In this document: positions 17,093-27,562 of the stretch, piece after piece
How positions within the stretch are numbered: position 1 is the first letter of the stretch
Layout of the letters: the number at the start of each line of letters is the position of its first letter
Assembly (NCBI RefSeq): GCF_003984645.1
Contig: NZ_RWKI01000003.1
Span: 310,001 to 374,000 of the forward strand
Reading direction: 5' to 3'
From: Variovorax sp. MHTC-1
GTDB lineage: Bacteria; Pseudomonadota; Gammaproteobacteria; Burkholderiales; Burkholderiaceae_C
DNA length: 64,000 nucleotides
The notes under the pieces: model-generated
What the model saw: only the letters and a program-made list of their open reading frames with translations
Told to the model about the DNA's origin: nothing
Database searches by the model: none
Program-made: the position numbers and the translations under genes

Positions 17093-18016
17093 ATGGACCG
17101 CATCACCGCCGCCAATGTGTTCGTGAACGTCGCCGAGCGCGCCAGCATGACGGCCACGGCCGAGGCGCTCGACATGTCGCGCGCCATGGTCACGCGCTAC
17201 CTCGCGCACATGGAAACATGGGCCGGCGCGCGCCTGCTGCATCGCACGACGCGGCGCATCAGCCTCACGCCGGCAGGCGAGCAGACGCTTGCGCGCTGCC
17301 GTCTGATGCTCGAGCTCGCCGGCCTGATGCCGGTGGCGGCCGACACGCCGGCCGATGTGCCGCAGGGTCTGCTGCGCCTGAGTTGCGCCCAGTCGCTGGC
17401 GCAGGACATCCTGGCCCCGGCGGTGGCGAGCTTCCTGCGCCTGTATCCGCAGACGGCTGTCGACCTGCAGATCAGCGACCGCACGGTGAACCTGGTGGAG
17501 GAACGCATCGACCTCGCGATCCGCATTACCAACGACCTCGACCCGAACCTGATTGCGCGGCCCCTGGGCAGCTGCGGCTCGGTGGTGTGCGCCACGCCGG
17601 CCTACCTGGCCGCGCACGGCACGCCGCGCTCGCCGCAGGAGCTCGCGCTGCACAACTGCCTCACCCATTCCTACTTCGGCAAGAGCCTCTGGCAATTCGA
17701 GCGGCACGGCCGGCAGCTCGCGCTGCCGGTGGGCGGCAATCTCAGCGCCAACGAATCGCGGGTGCTGCTCGCTGCCGCGCTCGAAGATGCCGGCATCGCA
17801 ATGCAGCCCGAATATTCGGCGGCGCCGCTGGTGACCAGCGGCCGGCTGGTCGCGCTGCTGCCCGATTGGCGGCCCCAGGCGTTGGGGGTCTACGCGGTCT
17901 ACAGCTCACGCCGCCAGATGCCGGCTGCGCTGCGCGCGATGCTGGACTTCCTCGCGGCGCGCTTCTCCGATGCGCGCCATTGGCCGCCGCCCGCGGCACC
18001 GAAGAAGAAACGTTGA
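17093..18016 (+). CDS. LysR-family regulator, probably of the MBL/DsbA/SDR cluster
   Basis: A 307-residue regulator with an N-terminal winged helix-turn-helix (MTATAEALDMSRAMVTRYLAH near residues 19-39) and a LysR substrate-binding domain from about residue 90. The sequence LEARLLHRTTRR-like segment (ARLLHRTTRRISLT) is typical. It is divergent from the gene at 16988 with about 100 bases between them, the usual arrangement for a LysR protein and its target. The inducer is unknown. Confidence 0.85.
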   Translation: MDRITAANVFVNVAERASMTATAEALDMSRAMVTRYLAHMETWAGARLLHRTTRRISLTPAGEQTLARCRLMLELAGLMPVAADTPADVPQGLLRLSCAQSLAQDILAPAVASFLRLYPQTAVDLQISDRTVNLVEERIDLAIRITNDLDPNLIARPLGSCGSVVCATPAYLAAHGTPRSPQELALHNCLTHSYFGKSLWQFERHGRQLALPVGGNLSANESRVLLAAALEDAGIAMQPEYSAAPLVTSGRLVALLPDWRPQALGVYAVYSSRRQMPAALRAMLDFLAARFSDARHWPPPAAPKKKR

Positions 18017-18025
18017 GGCCGGCGC

Positions 18026-18931
18026 TCAGGCCGTGCGGGCACGGTCGCGCAGATGCGCAACCAGCAGCTTGGCGGCGGGCGACAGGTTGGCCTCGCTGCG
18101 AAAGCAGATCGCGAAGCTGCGCTCGGCCCAGGCGTCGGAAAGCGGCACCACGCGCAGGCCGAAGCTGGCCGCGAGCGGATCGATCACCTCGCGCGGCACC
18201 ACGGCGATGCCGAGGTTCGCGCGCACGCAGCGCAGCGCCGCATCGAAGGTCGACACCGCCGCGCGGTAGCTGAGCGGCCGGCCGATGATGGCGGCCGCCC
18301 GCGCCAGCATGATGTGGACCGCGGTGGATGCGGGCAGGCCCACGTGGTCGAACGCCAGCGTCTCTTCGAAGCTGCAGCGCCGACGGCGCGCGATGGCGTG
18401 CGAAGGATGCGCGACGATGGCCAGCCGGTCGCGCCGGTAGGGCCAGGCCTGCAGCCCTTCGAGATCCGCCGCATCCCAGCACACGCCCACCGGCGCCGAG
18501 CCTTCGCGCAGGGCGCGGACCAGGTCGCGGCTCAAGGCTTCTTCGATATCGACGCGGATGTCGCGGTGCGCCGGCGTCTGCAGGAAGTCCGCGATGTCGT
18601 CAGGCAGGAACTCGGCGATCGAGGACATGCTGGCCAGCACGCGCACCTGTCCCTTCACGCCGCGGCCATAGTCGGCCATGTCGCGCGCCACGCGGTCGGC
18701 GCTGGCGAGCATGGCGCGCGCGTGTTCCAGGAGGATCTCGCCGGCCGCCGTCGGCGTCACGCCGCGGCGACGGCGCTCGAAGAGCTTTTCGCCCACGACG
18801 TCTTCGAGCTGCGCCAGGCGCTTGCTGATCGCCGAGGCCACGATGTGCTGCTGCTCGCCGGCGCGGGCGATGTTGCGGGTTTCGCAGACGGCCACGAAGA
18901 GGCGCAGGCTGGTGAGATCCAGGTCGCGCAT
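18026..18931 (-). CDS. LysR-family regulator, probably of the acyl-CoA module
   Basis: A 301-residue regulator: helix-turn-helix within residues 1-60 (NIARAGEQQHIVASAISKRL) and an effector-binding domain from about residue 90. It starts 110 bases from the divergent HMG-CoA-lyase-like gene and so probably controls 19042-22168. It ends convergently nine bases from the other LysR gene. Confidence 0.85.
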   Translation of the reverse strand: MRDLDLTSLRLFVAVCETRNIARAGEQQHIVASAISKRLAQLEDVVGEKLFERRRRGVTPTAAGEILLEHARAMLASADRVARDMADYGRGVKGQVRVLASMSSIAEFLPDDIADFLQTPAHRDIRVDIEEALSRDLVRALREGSAPVGVCWDAADLEGLQAWPYRRDRLAIVAHPSHAIARRRRCSFEETLAFDHVGLPASTAVHIMLARAAAIIGRPLSYRAAVSTFDAALRCVRANLGIAVVPREVIDPLAASFGLRVVPLSDAWAERSFAICFRSEANLSPAAKLLVAHLRDRARTA

Positions 18932-19041
18932 GAAGTTCCGATTCGGAATGTTGGGCGTTCCAGATTACCGCTTTTGCAATCAAAACGGAATGTCTAGAGT
19001 CCATGCATGCATCGGCGCCCATGCCGATGTCCGGAGACAAC

Positions 19042-19992
19042 ATGCCAGCACCCAATCCGCGGCTGCCGCGCAGCGCCGTCATTCGCGAAGTCGGCTTGCG
19101 CGACGGCCTGCAGAGCATCGCGACCATCCTGCCCACCGAGCACAAGCGCGAATGGGTCCGCGCGGCGCATGCCGCCGGCCAGCGCGAGATCGAGGTCGGC
19201 TCCTTCGTGCCGGCGCGGCTCCTGCCGCAGCTGGCCGACACGGCCGAGCTGGTCACGTTCGCAAAAAAGTTGCCAGATCTTTTCGTCTCGGTGCTGGTGC
19301 CCAACCTGCGCGGCGCCGAGAGCGCGATCGAAAGCGGCGCCGACCTCATGATCGTGCCGCTCTCGGCCAGCCATGCCCACAGCCTCGCCAACCTGCGCAA
19401 GACGCCCGACGAGGTGGTGGCGGAAGTCGCCCGCATCCGCGCGGCGCGCGACGCGGCCGGTTCCGCGACGCTGATCGAAGGCGGTGTCGGCACGGCCTTC
19501 GGCTGCACGATCCAGGGCCGGGTCGAGAAGAGCGAGGTACTGCGCCTGATGCAGGCTTTGCTCGATGCCGGCGCCGACCGCGTGAGCCTGGCCGACACGG
19601 TCGGCTATGCCGACCCGGCCATGGTGCGCGAGCTCTTCGAGGAGGCCCTGAAGATCGCGGGCGATCGCTTCTGGTGCGGCCACTTCCATGACACGCGCGG
19701 CCTGGGCCTGGCCAACGTCTACGCCGCGCTCGAAGTCGGCGTCGCGCGCTTCGATGCCTGCCTGGCCGGCATCGGCGGCTGCCCGCATGCGCCCGGCGCG
19801 AGCGGCAATGTCTCGACCGAAGACCTGGCCTACATGCTGGGCAGCATGGGCATCGCCGCCGGCGTCGACATCGATGAGCTGCTCGCGCTGCGCCAGCGCG
19901 TGGCCGAGTGGCTCGGCGGCGAGACGCTGCACGGCACGCTCTGGCGCGCCGGCCTGCCCAAGACCTTCGCCCCCGAAACCGCGCTCGCCTGA
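19042..19992 (+). CDS. Hydroxymethylglutaryl-CoA lyase-like enzyme
   Basis: A 316-residue TIM-barrel lyase of the HMG-CoA lyase family. It shows IREVGLRDGLQ near residue 15-25, GHFHDTRGLGLAN with the metal-binding histidines, and the catalytic-Cys signature GIGGCPHAPGASGN. It would cleave a 3-hydroxy-3-methyl-acyl-CoA to acetyl-CoA and a keto product. The start at 19042 is favoured over the upstream in-frame ATGs (19003, 19021, 19027) because GGAG stands at a proper distance. The CoA-transferase gene downstream suggests that it acts on a CoA ester formed there, not necessarily HMG-CoA. Confidence 0.85.
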   Translation: MPAPNPRLPRSAVIREVGLRDGLQSIATILPTEHKREWVRAAHAAGQREIEVGSFVPARLLPQLADTAELVTFAKKLPDLFVSVLVPNLRGAESAIESGADLMIVPLSASHAHSLANLRKTPDEVVAEVARIRAARDAAGSATLIEGGVGTAFGCTIQGRVEKSEVLRLMQALLDAGADRVSLADTVGYADPAMVRELFEEALKIAGDRFWCGHFHDTRGLGLANVYAALEVGVARFDACLAGIGGCPHAPGASGNVSTEDLAYMLGSMGIAAGVDIDELLALRQRVAEWLGGETLHGTLWRAGLPKTFAPETALA

Positions 19993-20004
19993 CCGAAGCC
20001 CTTC

Positions 20005-21159
20005 ATGAACGCTGAAGACAACAAGCTCCCGCTCGCCGGCGTCCGCGTCGTCGAGTTCACGCACATGGTGATGGGCCCGACGTGCGGCATGATCCTGGCC
20101 GACCTCGGTGCCGAGGTGATCAAGATCGAGCCGCCCGGCGGCGACAAGACGCGCAAGCTGCCGGGCCTGGGCATCGGCTTCTTCCGCTCCTTCAATCGCA
20201 ACAAGAAGAGCGTGGTGCTCGATATCACGACCGAAGAAGGCCGCGCCACGGCCACCGAGCTGGTCGGCCAGTGCGACGTGGTGCTGGAGAACTTCCGTCC
20301 GGGGCTGATGAGCAAGCTCGGCCTGGACTACGAGATCTTGTCGAAGAAGTACCCGCGCCTGATCTATGTCACGCACAAGGGCTTCCTGCCCGGGCCCTAC
20401 GAGAACCGGCTGGCGCTCGACGAAGTGGTGCAGATGATGGGCGGGCTCTCCTACATGACCGGCCCCGAGGGCAGGCCGCTGCGTGCCGGCACCTCGGTCA
20501 ACGACATCATGGGCGGCATGTTCGGCGCGATCGGCGTGCTGGCCGCGCTGCGCGAGCGCGAGCGTACCGGCAGGGGACAGGAAGTGCAGAGCGCTTTGTT
20601 CGAGAACTGCGTGTTCCTCTCGTCGCAGCACATGCAGCAGTTCGCGATGACCGGCGAGCCGCCGCCGCCGATGCCCTCGCGCGTGTCGGCCTGGAGCGTC
20701 TACGACGTCTTCACGCTGGCCGAAGGCGAGCAGCTCTTCATCGGCGCGGTGAGCGACAAGCAGTTCCTCACCCTTTGCCGCGTGATCGATGCGCCTGAAC
20801 TCGCTGCGGATCCGGCGTTGGCCACCAATGCGTTGCGCGTCGCGGTGCGGCCGGCCCTCCTGAAGCGGCTGGGCGAGATCTTCGCCCGGCATCGCGTGGA
20901 GGACCTGGCGCCCAGGCTCGAGGAAGCCGGCATTCCCTACGCGCCGATCGTGCGGCCCGACCAGCTGATGGACGATCCGCACCTCAAGGCCAGCGGGGGC
21001 CTGGTGCCGATGGAGTGCGACGATGGCGGCATGACCGAAGTGGTGCTGCTGCCGCTCCTGATGGGCGGCCGTCGCCCCGGCGTGCGGCGGGCGCTGGCGC
21101 GCGTGGGCGAGCACACTGAGGAGGTGCTGTCGCAACTGGCGGCGCGCGAAGCAATCTGA
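20005..21159 (+). CDS. CaiB/BaiF class III CoA transferase
   Basis: A 384-residue enzyme: GVRVVEFTHMVMGPTCGMIL near the N-terminus, LADLGAEVIKIEPP, and the likely catalytic Asp in GTSVNDIMGGMF near residue 169. Class III enzymes move CoA between acids through an aspartyl-CoA thioester. It lies 12 bases after the lyase gene and before a Bug solute receptor, so the three may import, activate and cleave an organic acid. Confidence 0.87.
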   Translation: MNAEDNKLPLAGVRVVEFTHMVMGPTCGMILADLGAEVIKIEPPGGDKTRKLPGLGIGFFRSFNRNKKSVVLDITTEEGRATATELVGQCDVVLENFRPGLMSKLGLDYEILSKKYPRLIYVTHKGFLPGPYENRLALDEVVQMMGGLSYMTGPEGRPLRAGTSVNDIMGGMFGAIGVLAALRERERTGRGQEVQSALFENCVFLSSQHMQQFAMTGEPPPPMPSRVSAWSVYDVFTLAEGEQLFIGAVSDKQFLTLCRVIDAPELAADPALATNALRVAVRPALLKRLGEIFARHRVEDLAPRLEEAGIPYAPIVRPDQLMDDPHLKASGGLVPMECDDGGMTEVVLLPLLMGGRRPGVRRALARVGEHTEEVLSQLAAREAI

Positions 21160-21190
21160 CATGAGTTTTCGAAGACCAAGGAGACAAAAG

Positions 21191-22168
21191 ATGAACCCCA
21201 CCCTTTCGCGCCGAACGGTGCTCGGCCTCGGCGCTTCCGCGCTGGGCCTGTCCGCGATTCCGGTATTCGCCCAGGGCACCGACAAGCCGGTGCGCATCGT
21301 CCTGCCGATCAGCGCCGGCTCGGGCGTGGACACCATTGCGCGCGCCGCCGCACCGGCGCTCGGCAAGGCCTTCGGCCAGCCGGTCGTGATCGAGAACCTG
21401 CCGGGCGCCGGCGGTCTCACCGGCACCTCGGTCGTCGTCAAGGCGGCACCGGACGGCATGACGCTCGGCATGGTGTCGAACAACCATGTGATCAACCCGA
21501 GCGTCTACAAGAAGATGCCCTTCGACGCCATCGACGACATCACGCCCATCAGCGTGGTCGGCGCGACGCCGCTGGTGCTGCTGGTGAACCCGAAGGTGCC
21601 GGCCAGGAACGTGAAGGAACTGGTCGCGCTGCTCAAGGCCAAGCCCGACGGCTACAACTACGCGTCATCGGGCAACGGCACCATCATTCACCTGGCCGGC
21701 GAGATGTTCTTGGACGAGGCGGGCGTCAAGGCGCGCCACATTCCGTACAAGGGCACCGGTCCGATGGTGATCGACATGATCGCCGGCCAGGTCGAGATGG
21801 GCGTGGTGGCGCTGCCGGCGGTGCAGCAGCACATCAAGAGCGGCGCCTTGCGCGCGATCGGCCTGTGCGGCTCCGCGCGCTCGCCGGCCGCGCCCGAAAT
21901 TCCGACCATCGCCGAGCAGGGGCTGCCCAACTACAGCGTCGAAGGCTGGTTCGCCGTCATCGGGCCGGCCAAGCTGCCGGCGGCCGAGGTCAAGCGCGCA
22001 CACGATGCCGTCGTCGCCGCGTTCTCCAGCGCCGAGGTGCAGGAGGCGATGGCCAAGCAGGGCAACATCATCAAGCCGAGCACGCCGGAAGATGCCGCGA
22101 CGTACTTCCGCAGCGAGGCGGCGCGCTACGCGGCGCTGGTGAAGAAGGCGAATGTGACGCTGGAGTGA
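21191..22168 (+). CDS. Bug-family (TctC-like) periplasmic solute receptor
   Basis: A 325-residue exported receptor. The signal peptide covers residues 1-26 (RRTVLGLGASALGLSA, cleaved after FAQ). PVRIVLPISAGSGVDTIARA is the typical opening of Bug proteins. AAGGAG upstream supports ATG 21191. TctA/TctB membrane partners are not nearby, which is common for the large Bug families of this order. It probably binds the carboxylate handled by the two preceding genes. Confidence 0.87.
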   Translation: MNPTLSRRTVLGLGASALGLSAIPVFAQGTDKPVRIVLPISAGSGVDTIARAAAPALGKAFGQPVVIENLPGAGGLTGTSVVVKAAPDGMTLGMVSNNHVINPSVYKKMPFDAIDDITPISVVGATPLVLLVNPKVPARNVKELVALLKAKPDGYNYASSGNGTIIHLAGEMFLDEAGVKARHIPYKGTGPMVIDMIAGQVEMGVVALPAVQQHIKSGALRAIGLCGSARSPAAPEIPTIAEQGLPNYSVEGWFAVIGPAKLPAAEVKRAHDAVVAAFSSAEVQEAMAKQGNIIKPSTPEDAATYFRSEAARYAALVKKANVTLE

Positions 22169-22171
22169 GGC

Positions 22172-22492
22172 TCAGACTGCGCTGGTGAGCTTGAGCCCGA
22201 GGATGCCGGCGATGATCAGCGTCACGCAGGCCAGCCGCGCGACCGTGGCTGGCTCGTGGAACAGCACGATGCCCAGCGCCACGGTGCCCACCGCGCCGAT
22301 GCCTGTCCACACTGCATAGGCCGTCCCCACGGGCAGGGTGCGCATCGCCCAGCCCAGCAGCACCACGCTGAGCACCATCGACACGGCGGTGCCGACCGAG
22401 GGCCACAGCCGCGTGAAGCCTTCGGTGTACTTCAGGCCGATGGCCCAGCCGACCTCGAGCAAGCCTGCGATGAACAAGACGATCCATGCCAT
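22172..22492 (-). CDS. sugE: Small multidrug resistance family exporter, SugE/Gdx type
   Basis: A 106-residue protein with four membrane helices. Glu in [12 protein letters not shown] (residue 13) is the essential SMR glutamate, and the following EGFTRLWPS is characteristic of the SugE/Gdx branch, which exports guanidinium or quaternary ammonium ions. I see no guanidine riboswitch in the 25 bases before it. The gene converges on the Bug receptor with only three bases between stops. Confidence 0.85.
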   Translation of the reverse strand: MAWIVLFIAGLLEVGWAIGLKYTEGFTRLWPSVGTAVSMVLSVVLLGWAMRTLPVGTAYAVWTGIGAVGTVALGIVLFHEPATVARLACVTLIIAGILGLKLTSAV

Positions 22493-22517
22493 GCGGCATC
22501 TCCTGGGTATGAAGGGA

Positions 22518-23648
22518 TCAGTTTTCCGGCCGCACGGCGCGGTACAACGCGCGCACGAAATCGGACTGAGTGATCATGCCCGTGAGCCGCCTTTCACTAT
22601 CGATGATGGGGATATGGTGGTGGCCGCCCTCGGAAAAGAGCGGCACCAGGTCGACCATCGGCCGCTCCTCGCTGGCCACGCGCACCTGCCGCGTCATGAT
22701 CTGGCCGACGACCTCGGGCTTGCTCGACACCACGGTTCGCGTCGCGCGGACGAAGTCGCGCAGCCGCCCGCCGAGCCCGTCGTGATGCTTCAGGTCGATC
22801 TGCCGGAAGAAATCGGACTGCGTCACGATGCCGACCACGCGGCGCGTCCGGTCGATCACCGGAAGCGCCTTGATGCGCCGCTCCTGCATCAGTGACCATG
22901 CTTCCTGCAGCAGCGTGCCGAACTCGGCGACCACCGGGTCGCGCGACATGATGTCGGCGCAGCGCACGGTGCCGAGGCGGCGCTTGTACGACTCGAGCTC
23001 GGTCTGCTGGATCAGCGACTCGAGGTCGTCGCGGCTGATGTCGAGCACCTGGTTGTAGCGCGCGAGCACCGCATCGATGTCGGCCGAGCTGAAGCGCGCG
23101 TCGGCCCTGGGTTCGCGCGGCGCGAGCTGCACATGCGGGTAGCGCCGGCCGGTCAGGCTGTTGTAGAGCACGCCGGCCAGCACCAGCAGCACGGAATTGG
23201 TCAGCACCGGATAGAGCGAGAACGGGAAGTGCGTCGTCTGGCTCAGCACGGCGAACAGCGCCACCGCACCGCCGGGAGGGTGCAGGCAGCGCATCGCGAA
23301 CATCAGCGCGATGGCCAGCGCGGGCGCGAGTGCGCTGGCCCATACCGGGTCCGGCATCCAGCGCGCGCAGGCCACGCCGACCAGCGCCGAGAACGTGTTG
23401 CCGGCAATCACTGACCAGGGTTGGGCCAGGGGGCTGGCCGGCAGCGCGAACACCAGCACCGCACTGGCGCCCAGCGGCGCGACCAGCCAGCGGCTGTCGA
23501 TCGCGGAGCCCGCCATCTGGGAGAGCAGGGCGGTCAGCAAGAGACCGATTCCGGCGCCGCCGACGGCGCGCAGCCTTTCGCGTGCGTTGACGTTGGTTCG
23601 CGCCGGCAGCCAGGCGCGTGCAAAGGTCCGCAGATCGTCCCAGCCCAT
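22518..23648 (-). CDS. HPP-family membrane protein with paired CBS domains
   Basis: A 376-residue protein. The N-terminal half has about five membrane helices with the family motif [12 protein letters not shown]. The C-terminal half carries two CBS repeats ([10 protein letters not shown]...[16 protein letters not shown] and [11 protein letters not shown]...[16 protein letters not shown]). HPP proteins have been linked to nitrite transport in plants and cyanobacteria; the CBS pair suggests gating by an adenine nucleotide. It is five bases after the Bcr/CflA gene and 25 before sugE, on the same strand. Confidence 0.83.
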   Translation of the reverse strand: MGWDDLRTFARAWLPARTNVNARERLRAVGGAGIGLLLTALLSQMAGSAIDSRWLVAPLGASAVLVFALPASPLAQPWSVIAGNTFSALVGVACARWMPDPVWASALAPALAIALMFAMRCLHPPGGAVALFAVLSQTTHFPFSLYPVLTNSVLLVLAGVLYNSLTGRRYPHVQLAPREPRADARFSSADIDAVLARYNQVLDISRDDLESLIQQTELESYKRRLGTVRCADIMSRDPVVAEFGTLLQEAWSLMQERRIKALPVIDRTRRVVGIVTQSDFFRQIDLKHHDGLGGRLRDFVRATRTVVSSKPEVVGQIMTRQVRVASEERPMVDLVPLFSEGGHHHIPIIDSERRLTGMITQSDFVRALYRAVRPEN

Positions 23649-23653
23649 CGCCG

Positions 23654-24892
23654 TCAAGCCGCTTCGCCGGCGACCCTGCGCCCGATCTCGGGCCAGCGCC
23701 CGTGCAGCCAGACCCAGGCGACCAAGCCCACGCTCATCATGAAGAGCGAAGTCAGCGCCAGCGCCAGCGTCGAATGCATCACCAGCGGCGCGATCACGCC
23801 GGCCACGATGCCGTTGGCGGTCGAGCCGATCACGGCCTGCAGCGAAGAGGCCATGCCGCGGCGCTCGGGATGCAGATCGAGCACCAGCAGCGTCACCACC
23901 GGCACCATCAGCGCCCAGCCGAAGGCGAACACCGCGATCGGCCACAGCGCCCAGGCGGCGTGCGGCGCGAAGAGGGCATTGGCGATCACGTTGAGGATGG
24001 AAGTCAGCAGCATGATCACGAAGCCGTCGCGGATCTGCCGCTTGGGCGCCACCTTGCCCGCCATGCGGCCGCTGGCCCAGGCGCCGGCCATGATGCCGCC
24101 GATGGTCAGCAGGAAGAACCAGAAGAACTGGGTAGGCGCGAGCGCCAGGTGGTCGCCGAGAAAGGCGGGCGCGGCCAGCACGTAGAGGAACATGCCGTTG
24201 AAAGGCACGCCGCTCGCCAGTGCCAGCAGCAGGAAGCGCGCGTCGGAGCACAGGTCCCAGTAGCCGCGCATCAGGTGCCGAACCTCGAAGGGCTGGCGCT
24301 GGCTCAGGTGCAGCGTTTCGGGCAGCAGCTTCCAGTTGGCGGCGAACAGCACCACGCCCACCGCCACCAGGAACCAGAACACGCTGTGCCAGCCCAGGTG
24401 CACGAACAGGAAGCCGCCCACGATCGGCGCGATCGCGGGCGCGATGCCGAAATAGATCGTGACCTGGCTCATCACGCGCTGCGCTTCGGCGGGCGGGAAC
24501 ATGTCGCGGATCACGGCGCGCGAGACCACGATGCCGGCGCCGGTCGACAGGCCCTGCAGGGCGCGGAAGAACACCAACTGGCCGATGGTCTGCGCGAGCG
24601 CGCAGCCCAGCGAGGCGATGGTGAACACGGCCAGGCCCCACAGCACAACCGGTCGCCGGCCGAAGCTGTCCGACAGCGCGCCGTGGAACAGGTTCATGAA
24701 GGCGAAACCGAACAGGTAGGCCGAGAGCGTCTGCTGCATCTGGGCCGGCGTCGCGCCGATGCTGCTGGCGATGCCCGAGAAGGCCGGGATGTAGGTGTCG
24801 ATCGAGAAGGGCCCGAGCATGCCGAGCACCGCCAGCAGCACGGCCAGCGCCCAGCGCGGGGCGTGCCACAGTTTGTCTGCGTCGGGGTTCAT
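23654..24892 (-). CDS. Bcr/CflA-family multidrug efflux MFS transporter
   Basis: A 412-residue twelve-helix carrier. GPFSIDTYIPAFSGIA in helix 1, the motif-A loop GALSDSFGRRPVV and the central loop LPETLHLSQR are typical of drug:H+ antiporter 1 proteins such as Bcr. The start at 24892 is where homology begins. It heads a minus-strand run of membrane genes and follows the rpoD terminator. Confidence 0.83.
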   Translation of the reverse strand: MNPDADKLWHAPRWALAVLLAVLGMLGPFSIDTYIPAFSGIASSIGATPAQMQQTLSAYLFGFAFMNLFHGALSDSFGRRPVVLWGLAVFTIASLGCALAQTIGQLVFFRALQGLSTGAGIVVSRAVIRDMFPPAEAQRVMSQVTIYFGIAPAIAPIVGGFLFVHLGWHSVFWFLVAVGVVLFAANWKLLPETLHLSQRQPFEVRHLMRGYWDLCSDARFLLLALASGVPFNGMFLYVLAAPAFLGDHLALAPTQFFWFFLLTIGGIMAGAWASGRMAGKVAPKRQIRDGFVIMLLTSILNVIANALFAPHAAWALWPIAVFAFGWALMVPVVTLLVLDLHPERRGMASSLQAVIGSTANGIVAGVIAPLVMHSTLALALTSLFMMSVGLVAWVWLHGRWPEIGRRVAGEAA

Positions 24893-24934
24893 GCGAGAGG
24901 TGTCCGTTCTTGCTTGTTGTGCGCGGGAATAGAA

Positions 24935-24968
24935 AACGCCCGCCGCCGGTGAAGGCGAAGCGGGCGTT
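24935..24968 (-). terminator. Rho-independent terminator after rpoD
   Basis: On the minus strand AACGCCCGC pairs with GCGGGCGTT across a 16-base loop, followed by TTCT. It lies 24 bases after the rpoD stop codon. Confidence 0.75.
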
Positions 24969-24992
24969 CGGGCTCGAAGATCCGCTGAAGGA

Positions 24993-27305
24993 TCAGAGCG
25001 TATCAATAAAGCTGCGCAGCTTGTCGGAACGGCTCGGATGCTTGAGCTTGCGCAGCGCCTTGGCTTCGATCTGGCGGATGCGCTCGCGTGTCACGTCGAA
25101 CTGCTTGCCCACTTCTTCCAGCGTGTGGTCGGTCGACATCTCGATGCCGAAGCGCATGCGCAGCACCTTGGCTTCGCGCGGCGTCAGGCTGTCGAGGATG
25201 TCCTTGACCACGTCGCGCAGGCCGGCCTGCATCGCGGCCTCGATGGGCGCGGTGTTGCTGCTGTCCTCGATGAAGTCGCCCAGGTGCGAATCGTCGTCGT
25301 CGCCGATGGGGGTCTCCATCGAGATCGGCTCCTTGGCGATCTTCATGATCTTGCGGATCTTGTCTTCCGGGATCTCCATCTTCGCGGCCAGGATGCCGGC
25401 GTCGGGCTCGAAGCCGAACTCCTGCAGGTGCTGGCGGCTGATGCGGTTCATCTTGTTGATGGTCTCGATCATGTGCACCGGAATGCGGATGGTGCGCGCC
25501 TGGTCGGCGATCGAGCGCGTGATCGCCTGGCGGATCCACCACGTCGCGTAGGTCGAGAACTTGTAGCCGCGGCGGTATTCGAACTTGTCGACCGCCTTCA
25601 TCAGGCCGATGTTGCCTTCCTGGATCAGGTCGAGGAACTGCAGGCCGCGGTTGGTGTACTTCTTGGCGATGGAGATCACGAGGCGCAGGTTGGCCTCGAT
25701 CATTTCCTTCTTGGCATCGCGCGAAGACGACTCGCCTTCGTTCATGCGCTTGTTGATGTCCTTGAGCTCGGCCAGCGGCACCACCACGCGCGACTGGATG
25801 TCGGCCAGCTTCTGCTGCAGTTCCTGCACCGGCGGGATGTTGCGCGCCAGCACCGTGCTCCAGGGCTTGCCGGCGGCGGCCTGCTTCTCGACCCACTTGA
25901 GGTTGAGCAGGTTGGAGGCCACGCGATTGCCGTTCTTGTCGTAACCGCTGAAGTCGCGGATGAACTCTTCCTGCGGAAAGCCGCACTTGTCCACGATGAT
26001 GCGGCGCAGCTCGCGCTCCTTCTTGCGGACGTCGTCGACCTGCGTGCGCACCAGGTCGCACAGCTTCTCGATCGTGCGGGCCGTGAAGCGGATGGTCATC
26101 AGCTCTTCGGACAGCGCGTGCTGCGCCTTCTGGTAGGCCGGCGTGCCGTAACCTTCCTTGTCGTAGATCTTGTGGACCTTCTCGAACAGCGCGGCGATGC
26201 GGTCGAAGCGCTCCAGCGCGTCGCGCTTGAGTTCCTCAAGCTTCTTCGTCAGCGCCTTGGAGCCGCCCTTGCCGTCGTCGTCGTCTTCCTCGTCGAACTC
26301 GTCGAAGTCTTCTTCGGCCACGTAGTCGTCGGCCTCGTTCGGGTTCGAGAAGCCGTCGACGATGGTCGAGATGACGACCTTGCCGTCACGGATTTCCTGG
26401 CCCAGGCGCAGGATCTCGGCGATGGTCGCGGGCGAAGCCGAAATGGCTTCCATCATGGCCATCAGGCCGCCCTCGATGCGCTTGGCGATCTCGATTTCGC
26501 CTTCGCGCGTCAGCAGCTCGACCGTGCCCATCTCGCGCATGTACATACGCACGGGGTCGGTGGTGCGGCCGAATTCGCTGTCGACGGTCGAGAGGGCCGC
26601 TTCGGCTTCCTCTTCGGCTTCTTCGACAGTGGTGGCGGTGGGCGCCGTGTTGTTCAGCAGCAGGGTTTCGGCGTCCGGCGTCTGCTCGTAGACGGCCACG
26701 CCCATGTCGTTGAGCATGGTGACCACTACTTCCATGGTCTCGGCGTCGACCAGCTTGTCGGGCAGGTGGTCGGAGATTTCGCCGTGCGTCAGGTAGCCGC
26801 GCGTCTTGCCCAGCGTGATCAGGGTCTTCAGGCGCGAGCGGCGCTTGGCCAGGTCTTCCTCGGAGAGCACGGTCTCGTCGAGGCCGAACTCCTTCATCAA
26901 GGCGCGCTCCTTCGCCTTGCTGATCTTCATGCGCAGCGGCTTGACCTTTTCTTCGGTCGTCGTCGCCGCCGGCTCGTCGCCGATCAGCTCGTCCTCGATG
27001 TCGGACAGGTCGACGTCGCTCGCCGGCGCCTCGTTGCCGGCCTTGGGCTTGCGACCGCGCTTGGCGCCGCCTGCAGCGGCGGGCGCGCCGGCGGCCTTGG
27101 GAGGACGACCGACCTTCTTGGCGGCGGGTTTGATGGCTTCGGCGATGGGGGACGATTTCGTGGGCACGGTTTTCACTTTCGTTGCGGCTGTCGCCTTGGA
27201 CGCGGCGGCACTCGACTTAGTTGCCGCCAGGGCGGCCGCTTTCAACGGTTTTTCTGCAATCGGCTTCTTGGCAGCGGACACGGCAGGCTTCTTTGAACTG
27301 GGCAT
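24993..27305 (-). CDS. rpoD: RNA polymerase primary sigma factor RpoD
   Basis: A 770-residue sigma-70. The Lys/Ala/Pro-rich N-terminus (to about residue 110) is typical of beta-proteobacterial RpoD. Region 1.2 contains [16 protein letters not shown]. Region 2 has [21 protein letters not shown] and [14 protein letters not shown], and region 4 has [20 protein letters not shown]. An acidic Asp/Glu run (about 330-350) lies in the non-conserved region. The ATG at 27305 starts [10 protein letters not shown] promoter lies at the end of dnaG. Confidence 0.97.
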   Translation of the reverse strand: MPSSKKPAVSAAKKPIAEKPLKAAALAATKSSAAASKATAATKVKTVPTKSSPIAEAIKPAAKKVGRPPKAAGAPAAAGGAKRGRKPKAGNEAPASDVDLSDIEDELIGDEPAATTTEEKVKPLRMKISKAKERALMKEFGLDETVLSEEDLAKRRSRLKTLITLGKTRGYLTHGEISDHLPDKLVDAETMEVVVTMLNDMGVAVYEQTPDAETLLLNNTAPTATTVEEAEEEAEAALSTVDSEFGRTTDPVRMYMREMGTVELLTREGEIEIAKRIEGGLMAMMEAISASPATIAEILRLGQEIRDGKVVISTIVDGFSNPNEADDYVAEEDFDEFDEEDDDDGKGGSKALTKKLEELKRDALERFDRIAALFEKVHKIYDKEGYGTPAYQKAQHALSEELMTIRFTARTIEKLCDLVRTQVDDVRKKERELRRIIVDKCGFPQEEFIRDFSGYDKNGNRVASNLLNLKWVEKQAAAGKPWSTVLARNIPPVQELQQKLADIQSRVVVPLAELKDINKRMNEGESSSRDAKKEMIEANLRLVISIAKKYTNRGLQFLDLIQEGNIGLMKAVDKFEYRRGYKFSTYATWWIRQAITRSIADQARTIRIPVHMIETINKMNRISRQHLQEFGFEPDAGILAAKMEIPEDKIRKIMKIAKEPISMETPIGDDDDSHLGDFIEDSSNTAPIEAAMQAGLRDVVKDILDSLTPREAKVLRMRFGIEMSTDHTLEEVGKQFDVTRERIRQIEAKALRKLKHPSRSDKLRSFIDTL

Positions 27306-27562
27306 ACAACCTCGGTACAACAAGAATGAACAAGCGGAATCACAGGCGCCAACAAGCCGGCGCGGGCGGGAGCACAAACAATGGGGCGAAGAGGAGGCGA
27401 CTCCTCAAGCACTCTTCAAAAAGGCAAGATGTCGGGCGAACATTTGGTGTGCAGTCCTTGCGGTGTATTGACCCTTTTCCCGTGGGGAAGTGCATTGCGC
27501 TGGAGGGTCGGCCCGGAGGTGCTGCTGTCGCTCTTGCCGTTTCGCGTATGGCGAAGCCTTAA

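Noticed and set aside
25038..27296. A 752-residue open frame opposite rpoD
   Set aside because: It mirrors the codon pattern of rpoD on the other strand, has a biased composition and matches no known domain. Long antisense frames are normal in GC-rich DNA.
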